64,000 nt of DNA from Anaerolineales bacterium (GTDB lineage Bacteria; Chloroflexota; Anaerolineae; Anaerolineales; JABWBV01): positions 151,366-215,365 of the forward strand of contig JACKAX010000001.1 of the NCBI GenBank assembly GCA_020634875.1, given 5' to 3'. Positions 30,741 through 39,063 of this stretch are shown in pieces; position 1 is the first letter of the stretch; each line of letters begins with the position of its first letter. The position numbers and the translations under genes are program-made. Under the pieces are notes generated by a model that made no database searches, was not told where the DNA came from, and saw only the letters and a program-made list of their open reading frames with translations.

Positions 30741-33650
30741 ATGTCTCATAACGTTATCCGTATCGAGGGCGCCCGCGCCCACAACCTCAAAAATATCACG
30801 GTCGAAATTCCTCGCGACAAACTGGTCGTTCTCACCGGCCTTTCCGGCTCCGGGAAATCTTCGCTCGCCTTCGACACCATCTTCGCTGAAGGACAGCGCC
30901 GCTACGTTGAATCGCTCTCTGCCTACGCCCGTCAATTCCTCGGGCAGATGGACAAACCCGACGTGGACACCATCGAGGGTCTGTCTCCCGCGGTTTCCAT
31001 TGACCAGAAAGGGGCCTCCCACAATCCCCGTTCAACGGTGGGAACAGTCACGGAAATTTACGACTACCTGCGTCTCCTCTTCGCCCGCGCGGGGATTCCC
31101 CACTGCCCGGCATGCGGACGCGAACTCAAGCGCCAATCCGCCCAGGAAATCGTAGACGCCATTCAAAACATGCCCGAAGGCAGTCGCATTTTGGTTCTGT
31201 CCCCCATCGTCCGCGGACGGAAAGGGACTTATCAGGCGGTGATGGAAGACATCCAAAAGGCTGGGTTCACCCGTGCCCGCGTAGATGGGAACGTGCTCGA
31301 GTTGGGGCAGGAAGACATCGAGCTGGATCGGTACAAAAAACACGATATCGAAGCCGTGGTAGATCGACTCGTTGTGCGAAAACAAGAAACGCAGGAGGAA
31401 GCCGATGCCGCCCGCTCCCGCCTCACCGACTCCGTTGAAACCTCCCTCAAGTTTGGCGAAGGCATGATGATCGTCCAAAACCTGTCCGTGGACCCCGCCG
31501 AAGATATCCTCTTTTCCGAACATCTTGCCTGTCCCTACGACGGCCTCAGTTTCCCGGAGATCGAACCTCGCACCTTCTCCTTCAACACCCCCCACGGGGC
31601 ATGCCCGGACTGTCAGGGCATCGGCTCCCGTCTGGAGATTGACCCCGTCCTGATCATCCCCGACAAGTCGAAATCGCTCAACGGCGGGGCAATTGTGGCG
31701 GGCGAATGGGGCGGTCCACGTGACGAAGGCGGCTACTACTGGTCCACCCTCGAAGGGGCCGCGAAAGAATTCGGCATCAACCTCGATGCCCCCGTCAACA
31801 CCCTCACCCCCGACCAACTTCAAATCATCCTCCACGGCACCAACGGCAAAGAAGTCCCCATCGAATACAAACGTAAAAACGGGCGCACCTCCACCTTTTA
31901 CACTACTTTTGAAGGCGTCGTTACTAACTTGCAACGCCGCTTTGCCGAAACCAACTCCGAATATATGCGCTCTCGCATCCAGGAGTTTATGAGCGACAAA
32001 CCCTGCCCCACGTGTAAAGGCGCTCGCCTCCGCCCGGAAGCCCTCGCCGTTACCGTGGGACCATACAATATCCTTGAACTTACTAACTGGCCGGTCATTG
32101 ACACCCTGCGCTGGGCCAGTACGCTGACCGGCGATGAGTCCCCGCTTGACACGCGTCAACGGATCATCGCCAGCCGAATTTTAAAAGAACTCAACGAACG
32201 CCTACAATTTCTCGTGGATGTGGGACTAGACTACCTCACCCTCAGTCGGACTGCCGTCACTCTGTCGGGCGGCGAAGCCCAACGCATCCGCCTCGCCACG
32301 CAGATCGGTTCCCGGTTGATGGGCGTGTTGTACGTGTTGGACGAACCCTCCATCGGTCTGCACCCGCGCGACAACACACGCCTGCTCCGCACCCTCAAAT
32401 CTATGCGAGACCTGGGCAACACCGTGTTGGTTGTCGAACACGACGAAGAGACGATTTTGGAAGCGGACTGGATTGTGGACCTCGGCCCGGGGGCGGGGGA
32501 GTATGGCGGGGAGGTGGTCGCCGAAGGCCCGCCGGATGTGATTCTTGCCCATCCCACCTCCCTAACCGGAGCGTACCTGTCCGGGCGGATGAAAATCCCC
32601 ATCCCCGAAACGCGCCGCACCGGAAACGGCAAATTTATTACCGTTTACGGCGCACAGCAGAACAACCTGAAAAACGTAGATGTGCAGATTCCGCTCGGCA
32701 AAATGGTTTGCATCACCGGCGTGTCGGGGTCAGGCAAATCCAGCTTGCTGAACGAGACACTGTACCCTGCCATCGCCCGCCATTTGCATGGGGGGCGGCA
32801 CATCCCTGGGGTACATGACCGGATCGAGGGATTGGAACAACTCGACAAAATCATCAACATTGACCAATCCCCCATCGGGCGGACGCCGCGTTCCAATCCG
32901 GGCACGTACACCAAACTGTTCGACGACATCCGCTCCCTTTTCGCCGAACTCCCCGAAAGTAAAGCACGCGGCTACCAGGCTGGACGGTTTTCGTTCAACG
33001 TGAAGGGTGGACGGTGCGAGGCGTGCGAAGGCCAGGGGCAAATCCGCATCGAGATGCAATTCCTGCCGGATGTGTACGTGCCGTGCGAGGTGTGCAAAGG
33101 TGCGCGCTTCAACCGGGAGACGCTGCAAGTTAAATTCAAAGGCTTGAGCATCGCCGATGTGTTGGATATGTCCATCTTCCACGCGGTTGAAGTGTTCGCC
33201 TCTTTCCCGCCGATGGTGTCAAAACTCCAAACCTTGATTGATGTGGGTCTGGGCTATATCCGCATCGGGCAGCCCGCCCCGACCCTTTCAGGCGGCGAAG
33301 CCCAACGCGTGAAACTGTCCCGCGAGTTATCCAAACGCTCCACCGGGCAAACCATCTATGTGCTCGATGAGCCCTCTGTCGGTCTCCATTCGGCGGATGT
33401 CCACAAGCTTGTGGAAGTTCTCCACCGCTTGACCGACGAAGGCAACACCGTCATCGTCATCGAACACAACCTGGACATCATCAAAGTCGCCGACCACCTC
33501 ATTGACATGGGGCCGGAGGGCGGCGACCGGGGTGGACAGGTGATCGCTACCGGCACGCCTGAAGATGTGTCGCAGGTTTCAGCGAGTTATACCGGTCAAT
33601 TTTTGAAGCAGATGTTTGCAGGCCTGCCCCTGGCGCAGGCTCATGCATAA
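30741..33650 (+). CDS. uvrA: UvrABC excinuclease subunit A
   Basis: A 969-residue UvrA, the damage-sensing ATPase of nucleotide excision repair. Two ABC modules: Walker [17 protein letters not shown] near 31 and [16 protein letters not shown] near 660; signatures [14 protein letters not shown] near 505 and [15 protein letters not shown] near 845. The second zinc module (CEAC...CEVC near 757-783) is intact. In the first, the usual CPxC reads CPYD with the later CPDC present, so one zinc ligand is replaced by Asp, as also occurs in some bacterial UvrA. The ATG at 30741 ([12 protein letters not shown]) is the family start; no strong ribosome site. Confidence 0.96.
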   Translation: MSHNVIRIEGARAHNLKNITVEIPRDKLVVLTGLSGSGKSSLAFDTIFAEGQRRYVESLSAYARQFLGQMDKPDVDTIEGLSPAVSIDQKGASHNPRSTVGTVTEIYDYLRLLFARAGIPHCPACGRELKRQSAQEIVDAIQNMPEGSRILVLSPIVRGRKGTYQAVMEDIQKAGFTRARVDGNVLELGQEDIELDRYKKHDIEAVVDRLVVRKQETQEEADAARSRLTDSVETSLKFGEGMMIVQNLSVDPAEDILFSEHLACPYDGLSFPEIEPRTFSFNTPHGACPDCQGIGSRLEIDPVLIIPDKSKSLNGGAIVAGEWGGPRDEGGYYWSTLEGAAKEFGINLDAPVNTLTPDQLQIILHGTNGKEVPIEYKRKNGRTSTFYTTFEGVVTNLQRRFAETNSEYMRSRIQEFMSDKPCPTCKGARLRPEALAVTVGPYNILELTNWPVIDTLRWASTLTGDESPLDTRQRIIASRILKELNERLQFLVDVGLDYLTLSRTAVTLSGGEAQRIRLATQIGSRLMGVLYVLDEPSIGLHPRDNTRLLRTLKSMRDLGNTVLVVEHDEETILEADWIVDLGPGAGEYGGEVVAEGPPDVILAHPTSLTGAYLSGRMKIPIPETRRTGNGKFITVYGAQQNNLKNVDVQIPLGKMVCITGVSGSGKSSLLNETLYPAIARHLHGGRHIPGVHDRIEGLEQLDKIINIDQSPIGRTPRSNPGTYTKLFDDIRSLFAELPESKARGYQAGRFSFNVKGGRCEACEGQGQIRIEMQFLPDVYVPCEVCKGARFNRETLQVKFKGLSIADVLDMSIFHAVEVFASFPPMVSKLQTLIDVGLGYIRIGQPAPTLSGGEAQRVKLSRELSKRSTGQTIYVLDEPSVGLHSADVHKLVEVLHRLTDEGNTVIVIEHNLDIIKVADHLIDMGPEGGDRGGQVIATGTPEDVSQVSASYTGQFLKQMFAGLPLAQAHA

Positions 33651-33697
33651 AGAAAAAAGGCCGGGTAAGGCACAAACCCTACCAGGCCTTTTTTCTT
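33650..33697. terminator. Bidirectional terminator between uvrA and carbonic anhydrase
   Basis: AAGAAAAAAGGCC / GGCCTTTTTTCTT, perfect 13-bp outer arms with a partially paired inner part. It serves two convergent genes. Confidence 0.85.
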
Positions 33698-34343
33698 AGC
33701 GTCTCAAGGCTTGCACAGCTGTTTCGTAAAAGGGCAGGATTTCTGTGGGGGTCTCGACGCAAATGTTCAGGTCTTTCAACAACCCATCCCCAATATCATA
33801 AATCCATCCATGGATGGCCACTACCTGCCCGCGTGCCCAGGCATCTTGCAAGATCGTGGTTTCGCAGACATGGCGCACCTGTTCCACCACGTTGAGTTCG
33901 CACAGCGTTCGTGCCTGATCTTCAAACGCAGATAATACATCCAGGGCAGGGCGATGTTTTTCGTACACATCCTCCACATGCCGGAGCCAGTTATCCACCA
34001 GACCCAAGCGTTTGTGCTGTAAAGTCGCAATCACCCCGCCGCACCCATAATGCCCACAGACGATCACATGCCGGACGCGGAGCACATCCACGGCAAATTG
34101 CAAAACCGACAAACAATTTAAGTCTGTATGGACAACAAGATTAGCGACGTTCCGGTGAACAAACACTTCCCCGGGAGGCATATTGATGATCTGGTTAGCT
34201 GGGACGCGACTGTCTGCACATCCGATCCAGAGAATTTCTGGGGTTTGTTGTTGGGACAGGCGTTGGAAGAATTGCGGGTCATTTTCCGTCATTTGGGCGA
34301 CCCAGGCCCGGTTATTTTCAAAAAGATGGCTGAGTTTTCGCAT
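33696..34343 (-). CDS. Beta-class carbonic anhydrase
   Basis: A 215-residue beta-carbonic anhydrase that hydrates CO2 to bicarbonate with a zinc ion in the cytoplasm. Zinc ligands and catalytic pair are visible: GCADSRVPANQI (Cys41-type, Asp, Arg) and VIVCGHYGCGGVIATL (His and Cys). NVANLVVHTDLNCLSVLQFA is the typical linking block. The ATG at 34343 (MRKLSHLFENN) is chosen from the family start; the open frame extends upstream without support. It is divergent from selD, 70 bp apart. Confidence 0.93.
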   Translation of the reverse strand: MRKLSHLFENNRAWVAQMTENDPQFFQRLSQQQTPEILWIGCADSRVPANQIINMPPGEVFVHRNVANLVVHTDLNCLSVLQFAVDVLRVRHVIVCGHYGCGGVIATLQHKRLGLVDNWLRHVEDVYEKHRPALDVLSAFEDQARTLCELNVVEQVRHVCETTILQDAWARGQVVAIHGWIYDIGDGLLKDLNICVETPTEILPFYETAVQALRR

Positions 34344-34401
34344 AATCGTCAAGTATACCCCTCCTCGAATCGGGAACGCACCCAAAACCCACGCCCCCTC
34401 T

Positions 34402-34413
34402 TATAATACGCGC
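34402..34413 (+). promoter_or_regulatory. -10 hexamer giving a leaderless selD mRNA
   Basis: TATAAT (34402-34407) ends six bases before the ATG at 34414, with no Shine-Dalgarno. No clear -35 box was found. Confidence 0.55.
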
Positions 34414-35472
34414 ATGTCTGATATCGCAAATCCCCCTACTGGCAAACAAATCCGTCTCACCAGCCTCTCCAAATGTGCAGGTTGAGCATCCAAAATGAGC
34501 GCAGAAGCGCTGGCGCAAGTCTTGCGCCCTCTCGACGGCATTTTTACTCCCCCCTCCGACCTCCTCACCGGCGTTGGCGATGACGCGGCCCTCTGGCGGC
34601 TCGATGACGCTCGCGCGCTCGTTATCACCACCGACTTCTTCACCCCGGTCGTGGACACTCCCTACGAATACGGCGCAATCGCCGCGGCGAACAGCCTCTC
34701 CGACGTCTACGCGATGGGCGGCCAACCCTTCCTCGCCCTCAACATCGCCAACATGCCCGGCAACCTCCCGCACGAAACCGTCAGCGAAATCCTGCGCGGC
34801 GGGGCGGAAAAAGTGAAAGAAGCGGGAGCAATCATCGCGGGCGGGCACACCGTCCAAGATGACGAACCCAAATACGGCCTTGTCGTTCTCGGATTTGTCC
34901 ACCCCGAAAAAGCGCTGACGAAAGCAGGTGCCCGCCCCGGCGATATCCTGATCCTGACGAAACCCCTCGGCTTTGGCGTGACCACCACCGCCCTGAAACG
35001 CGCGGTCGCCGCGCCCAAACACATTACCGAAGCCATCGGATGGATGACCCGCCTCAACGCCGGCGCGGCCCAGCTCGCCCGCGAATTCTCCCTACGTGCG
35101 GGCACCGACATCACCGGCTTCAGCCTCCTCGGGCATGGTTGGGAAATGGCCCACGCGAGCGGGGTGGGCTTCCGCCTGTCATTCTCCCAAATCCCCTTCA
35201 TCTCCTGCGCCCGTCAATACGCCGAACAAGGCACCTTCCCCGGCGGCAGCGCCGACAACCGAATGCACTTCGACCCCCACGTTACCTTCCACCCCGATCT
35301 GGACGAACCCAACGAAATGCTCCTCTTCGACGCACAAACCAGCGGCGGGCTCCTCCTCGCCGTCCCTCGCGAAAAACAAGCCGATTTCCTTGTGCGTGCC
35401 AAGGAGAGCGATCAGCCCGCCTGGGTCATTGGGGAGGTGGTGGAGGGGGGTGGGATAGAGGTAAATATATAA
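34414..35472 (+). CDS. selD: Selenide, water dikinase with selenocysteine (in-frame TGA)
   Basis: SelD makes selenophosphate from selenide and ATP, the selenium donor for selenocysteine. The frame from ATG 34414 reads SLSKCAG, then TGA at 34483-34485, then ASKMSAEALAQVL. The family motif here is 'CAG(C/U)ASK', so TGA encodes Sec24 and the protein is 352 residues. Further motifs: GVGDDAALW, TTDFFTPVVDTPYEYGAIAA, AANSLSDVYAMGG, IIAGGHTVQDDEPKYGL, DITGFSLLGHGWEMA and DAQTSGGLL. A hairpin 27 bases after the TGA fits a bacterial SECIS. An in-frame ATG at 34495 would yield a truncated protein without the catalytic residue. Confidence 0.9.
34512..34528 (+). promoter_or_regulatory. Putative bacterial SECIS hairpin in selD
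   Basis: GGCGCAA and TTGCGCC pair perfectly around GTC, starting 26 bases after the TGA codon. Bacterial SECIS elements sit 16-37 bases downstream of the UGA and have a small apical loop with G and U, which this shows. SelB binding is inferred. Confidence 0.6.
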
Positions 35473-35545
35473 ACAGGTATCCAACGTACACAGGTAGACA
35501 GGTATTTCAAGAAACATGTCTACCTGTGTACTTGTCTACTTGTTT
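35472..35545. repeat. Hairpin repeat, 'ACCTGT' family (copy 2)
   Basis: GTACACAGGTAGACA (35486-35500) and TGTCTACCTGTGTAC (35517-35531) are perfect 15-bp arms. Flanks carry extra units (AACAGGTATC, CTTGTCTACTTGT). It lies between convergent selD and the MerR-type gene and may act as a shared terminator, although no T-run is present. Confidence 0.65.
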
Positions 35546-35552
35546 GCCATAT

Positions 35553-36371
35553 CTACTTAAACACCCACACAATCTCCATCTTGGCATCTGCCCCAGGCCC
35601 GGTATACCAGACCTCGCGGGGTGACTCGACCATCTCGTAGCCATTCTTTTGAATCCAATCCGCGGCAGCGTCATACCCGTTCAGAATTTCAGGAAAGTCG
35701 GTTTGGGGGCCAATCATCATGACGCAAGCCGCCTGCCCGCCCGCCAATTCTTTGACCACTACATTTCCCTTCGCCGCGACCTCACCAGTAAACGGCAGGC
35801 AGATTTCAATCGGGCCATCTTCTTGCATGTTGATGGGGCCGTGATAAATGCCAAACGGGGCATTGCTAGTGCGAGCGTTGTGTTCTTTGACCAACGCATT
35901 GAGTGTGTTCAGCGATTGCACAATCGTCTGATCCAGTTTATCAACCTTGATGTGATGGGTCAGGCTGAGCACTTGTTGGGTCGGAATGGTTTTTACGGTT
36001 ACTTCGTAACGCATCGGAATCTCCTTTTGTAGAAAGAACGTGAAAGCTTGAACCTGTGTGCGAATCTGTTCCAATTGCTTTTCTCGCAAATCCAGGTAGT
36101 CCTGTACCAGAACTTCGGCCAGCTCGGGAGAGTCTGCCAGGGTCGCGAGCACCTGCCGAATGGTGGCTAACGGCATATCCATCTCGCGCAAGTTCCGGAT
36201 CATGCGCGCACGGGAAAGCTGTTCAGCGTCGTAGTACCTGTACCCGGATTGTCGATCTACGTGAAACGGTTGTAAAAGGCCTAATTGATCGTACAACCGT
36301 AAGGCTTTGATCGAGAGTCGGGTCAGGTTGGCAAAAGCGCCAATGGAAAGCAGTTCTTCAGGTGGGTTCAT
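35553..36371 (-). CDS. MerR-family regulator with GyrI-like effector domain
   Basis: A 272-residue activator of the BmrR type. The N-terminal MerR helix-turn-helix has LLSIGAFANLTRLSIKALRL then YDQLGLLQPFHVDRQSGYRY near 30. A dimer helix spans about 75-115 (DYLDLREKQLEQIRTQVQAF). The C-terminal GyrI-like effector-binding domain (about 120-272) starts YEVTVKTIPTQQVLSL and ends KMEIVWVFK; such domains bind amphipathic or cationic drugs. The ATG at 36371 is six bases from a TATACT -10, suggesting a leaderless mRNA. It may control itself and perhaps the divergent glycosyltransferase. Confidence 0.9.
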   Translation of the reverse strand: MNPPEELLSIGAFANLTRLSIKALRLYDQLGLLQPFHVDRQSGYRYYDAEQLSRARMIRNLREMDMPLATIRQVLATLADSPELAEVLVQDYLDLREKQLEQIRTQVQAFTFFLQKEIPMRYEVTVKTIPTQQVLSLTHHIKVDKLDQTIVQSLNTLNALVKEHNARTSNAPFGIYHGPINMQEDGPIEICLPFTGEVAAKGNVVVKELAGGQAACVMMIGPQTDFPEILNGYDAAADWIQKNGYEMVESPREVWYTGPGADAKMEIVWVFK

Positions 36372-36377
36372 ATTGCT

Positions 36378-36408
36378 AGTATACAGTCTTCCCAAAGGGT
36401 AGAGTCAA
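36378..36408 (-). promoter_or_regulatory. MerR-type promoter with 19-bp spacer
   Basis: On the minus strand TTGACT (36403-36408) and TATACT (36378-36383) are 19 bp apart, the over-long spacing typical of MerR-activated promoters. The spacer holds the dyad TCTACCC-TTT-GGGAAGA. This fits autoregulation by the gene just downstream. Confidence 0.75.
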
Positions 36409-36416
36409 GGGGCGGC

Positions 36417-36530
36417 AGTATACAAGTACACATATAGACTGGTAAATATGATCTGCCTCTGTTTACCCGTTTACTTGTGTACTTGTTTACCTGTCTACTG
36501 CCTCTTGTTCACCTGTCTACCTTCCCCTTC
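36417..36530. repeat. Repeat array, 'ACCTGT' family (copy 3)
   Basis: ACAAGTACACA (near 36423) and TGTGTACTTGT (near 36475) are 11-bp arms. The right half is a run of units such as TGTTTACCCGT, TTACTTGTG, TACTTGTTTACC and TGTCTACTG. This copy lies between divergent genes, so termination cannot be its only role. Confidence 0.55.
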
Positions 36531-36540
36531 TCCCTTATGG

Positions 36541-36552
36541 TATATTGCCCTC
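36541..36552 (+). promoter_or_regulatory. -10 hexamer giving a leaderless glycosyltransferase mRNA
   Basis: TATATT (36541-36546) ends six bases before the ATG at 36553. No Shine-Dalgarno is present. Confidence 0.5.
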
Positions 36553-37794
36553 ATGCACATTCTCTTGATCCACCAAGCCTTTGCCGCACTGGATGAGCCA
36601 GGGGGGACACGCCATCACGAATTGGCCCTTCATCTCGCGGCGCAAGGCCATCGCGTAACCGTTATTGCCAGCCCGGTGAGTTATTTGACCGGGAAAACGA
36701 CCTTGTCGCCCCCCTCTCCCCCTAGCCCCCTCGCCCCTTTGGGAGAGGGGGGTGTTACGATCCTTCGTGCCTACACATACGCCGCGCTCCACAAATCTTT
36801 TGTCCACCGCATTTTTGCCTTTTTTAGCTTTATGTTCTCTTCGTTTTTGCTGGGTCTAAAGGTCAAAAACGTAGATTTGGTCTGGGGGACCTCACCGCCG
36901 ATTTTTCAGGGCGTGACGGCCTGGGCATTGGCGCGGGTGAAGTGGGTGCCGTTTTTGTTTGAAGTACGCGATTTATGGCCCGCGTTTGCCGTTGCGGTAG
37001 GGGTACTCACCAATCCTCTTCTCATCCGCATGTCTGAATGGCTGGAACGGTTTTTGTACGGGCACGCCGGCCGGGTGATGATCAACTCCCCTGGCTTTTT
37101 GGAACACGTCAAAGCCCGCGGAGCCAAACGGGTGGAACTGGTCCCGAACGGGGCAGACACCAGCATGTTTGACCCCCACGCGCGGGGCGAGGCGTTCCGC
37201 ACCAAACAGGGGTTGAATGGCAAATTCATCGCCCTCTACGCGGGGGCGCACGGGATGTCCAACGATTTGGACGTTTTGCTGGATGCCGCCGCCCAACTAA
37301 CTGATTGCCCGGATGCGGTCATCGTTCTGCTTGGCGACGGGAAAGAGAAGCCCCGTTTGATGGTGCGGGCGAAAGAGATGGGTTTGCAAAATATTGTTTT
37401 CATTCCCTCGATCCCAAAGACGGAAATGGGTGAAGCGTTGGCCGCCTCGGACGCGTGCATCGGGATACTCAAGTCCATCGAAATGTACAAGACGGTATAC
37501 CCCAACAAAATCTTCGATTATCTGGCGGCAGGGCGTCCGGTCGTGTTGGCGATGGAGGGCGTGATCCGCGAGGTGGTACAAGCGGCGGACGCGGGGGTGC
37601 TCATCCCGCCAGGGGATGCGGCAACCCGCGCAAAGGCGATTGCGGACGCGATCCGGCTGTTGTCCAACGACAGGGAACGGTGTCAAAGCATGGGCTTGTC
37701 CGGGCGGGCGTATTTGGAAGCACATTTTGACCGGGGCAAGCTGGCGGAGCAGTTGCGGGGGGTGGTAGAGGGGATGGGGAGGGAAGGTAAATAG
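36553..37794 (+). CDS. Glycosyltransferase family 4 protein
   Basis: A 413-residue GT-B glycosyltransferase. The N-terminal acceptor domain begins MHILLIHQAFAALDEPGGTR HHE (WbuB/PelF-like start). The C-terminal donor domain (from about 215) has FIALYAGAHGMSNDLDVLLD and the nucleotide-sugar site YPNKIFDYLAAGRPVVLA near 315. It resembles WbuB-type sugar transferases for polysaccharide or glycoconjugate assembly. Odd feature: residues ~50-66 (LSPPSPPSPLAPLGEGG) are encoded by an inverted-repeat element inside the gene. The open frame extends upstream through repeat DNA; the ATG at 36553 is preferred. Confidence 0.88.
   Translation: MHILLIHQAFAALDEPGGTRHHELALHLAAQGHRVTVIASPVSYLTGKTTLSPPSPPSPLAPLGEGGVTILRAYTYAALHKSFVHRIFAFFSFMFSSFLLGLKVKNVDLVWGTSPPIFQGVTAWALARVKWVPFLFEVRDLWPAFAVAVGVLTNPLLIRMSEWLERFLYGHAGRVMINSPGFLEHVKARGAKRVELVPNGADTSMFDPHARGEAFRTKQGLNGKFIALYAGAHGMSNDLDVLLDAAAQLTDCPDAVIVLLGDGKEKPRLMVRAKEMGLQNIVFIPSIPKTEMGEALAASDACIGILKSIEMYKTVYPNKIFDYLAAGRPVVLAMEGVIREVVQAADAGVLIPPGDAATRAKAIADAIRLLSNDRERCQSMGLSGRAYLEAHFDRGKLAEQLRGVVEGMGREGK
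36709..36752. repeat. Intragenic inverted repeat within the glycosyltransferase gene
   Basis: CCCCCCTCTCCC (36709-36720) and GGGAGAGGGGGG (36741-36752) are perfect 12-bp arms with a C-rich centre (CCTAGCCCCCTCGCCCCTTT). The element resembles the widespread 'CCCTCTCCC...GGGAGAGGG' intergenic repeat and is inserted in frame. Confidence 0.75.
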
Positions 37795-37816
37795 GAGATA
37801 TAAGGTAAATAATGTA

Positions 37817-37842
37817 GCATCCTGAGCATAGTCGAAGGGTGC
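37817..37842. repeat. 'CCTGAGCATAGTCGAAGG' dispersed repeat
   Basis: GCATCCTGAGCATAGTCGAA followed by GGGTGC matches a short palindromic intergenic repeat common in many bacterial genomes (ends GCATCCT / AGGGTGC). It lies between the glycosyltransferase and the esterase gene. Confidence 0.5.
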
Positions 37843-37868
37843 GATTTCAGCAGATTTGAAAGGAACGT

Positions 37869-39053
37869 ATGATGGAACGGTTGTCGAAAATCCTTTTTGT
37901 CGCGGGCTTATTTTTATTTCTGGCGTCGAGCCGTGTTCAGCAGACGGCGCAGGCACAGATACCGCACGAACCCGAAGTCGCTTGCTCAAATGGTGTGCAG
38001 ACAAGTGGGGCGCTGTACCAGATTTGTATGCCGACAACCTGGAACGGTGATCTGGTTGTTTACGCACATGGATACGTGACCCCGGATGCACCGTTGGCAA
38101 TTCCTGCAGAGGCCGCATCCATCGGAAATCTGGCGACGTTTCTAGGTTACGGTTTTGCCACGACCAGCTATTCCGTCAACGGGCTGGCCGTGCTTCCCGC
38201 ATTGGACGACCTGACCGATTTGGTGGCCTTGTTCACCACCACGCACGACGAGCCGGGAAAAGTGTACCTCATCGGCCCATCGGAAGGCGGGCTGATCACA
38301 GCGTTGAGCGCGGAACAACATCCCGACGTGTACGATGGGGCGATGGCGTTATGCGGCCCTTATGGCGATTTTCAAGCGCAGGTCAACTATTTAGGCGATT
38401 TCCGTGTCGTATTCGACTACTTTTTCCCTGGCTTGATGCCCGGCAGCCCGGTGGACATTCCTCCTTCGTTGATGGCAGATTGGGACAATCATTATGCTAC
38501 GGTGATCGAACCCGTCATCGGTGCGACGCTAACCACCACGCCCACCCTCATCACCCAACTGATGACCGTCACCGGCGCGCCCTACACTCCTGGCGAACCC
38601 GCCTCCCAAACCCAGGGCACGATTGAACATTTGCTTTGGTACAACGTGTTTACCGTGAATAACGCGACGGACGTACTAGGCGGACAGCCCTTTGACAACA
38701 TGACCCGGAATTACACCGGTTCTGCGGACGACCCCGCCCTTAACGCGGAAGTGGCCCGTTTCGCCGCTGACCCCGCCGCCGGAGACGAAATCCAGGCACA
38801 ATACCAGACCACCGGACATTTCACCATCCCCGTCGTGACGCTGCACACTACACAAGACGATATTATCCCCTATTTTCATGTCCCGTTGTACCAGGCCAAA
38901 ATCACCCACCCCAGCCTGTACACCCACTTCCCCATCGAACGTTACGGGCACTGCAATTTTACAGATCAAGAGACTCTAACCGCATTTGCCGCGTTAATTG
39001 ATATGGTCGCCTCCCCAAAAATTTTGCTGTATTTGCCCGGCGTTGTGCGCTAG
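37869..39053 (+). CDS. Secreted alpha/beta hydrolase (esterase-like)
   Basis: A 394-residue secreted hydrolase. The signal peptide is LSKILFVAGLFLFLASSRVQ with cleavage near AQAQ (about residue 31). The hydrolase core: GDLVVYAHGYVTPD near 60, nucleophile elbow LIGPSEGGLITALS (Ser near 138), acid in HTTQDDIIPYF near 333 and His in ERYGHCNFTD near 362. The protein ends LLYLPGVVR, a tail similar to that of the beta-propeller-like protein in this window. Substrate unknown; tannase/feruloyl-esterase-like action is a guess. GAAAGGA precedes the ATG. Confidence 0.8.
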   Translation: MMERLSKILFVAGLFLFLASSRVQQTAQAQIPHEPEVACSNGVQTSGALYQICMPTTWNGDLVVYAHGYVTPDAPLAIPAEAASIGNLATFLGYGFATTSYSVNGLAVLPALDDLTDLVALFTTTHDEPGKVYLIGPSEGGLITALSAEQHPDVYDGAMALCGPYGDFQAQVNYLGDFRVVFDYFFPGLMPGSPVDIPPSLMADWDNHYATVIEPVIGATLTTTPTLITQLMTVTGAPYTPGEPASQTQGTIEHLLWYNVFTVNNATDVLGGQPFDNMTRNYTGSADDPALNAEVARFAADPAAGDEIQAQYQTTGHFTIPVVTLHTTQDDIIPYFHVPLYQAKITHPSLYTHFPIERYGHCNFTDQETLTAFAALIDMVASPKILLYLPGVVR

Positions 39054-39063
39054 GAGACCTTTC

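Noticed and set aside
31032..32159. 375-codon minus-strand frame inside uvrA
   Set aside because: uvrA is certain on the other strand; the frame has no recognisable domain or start signal.
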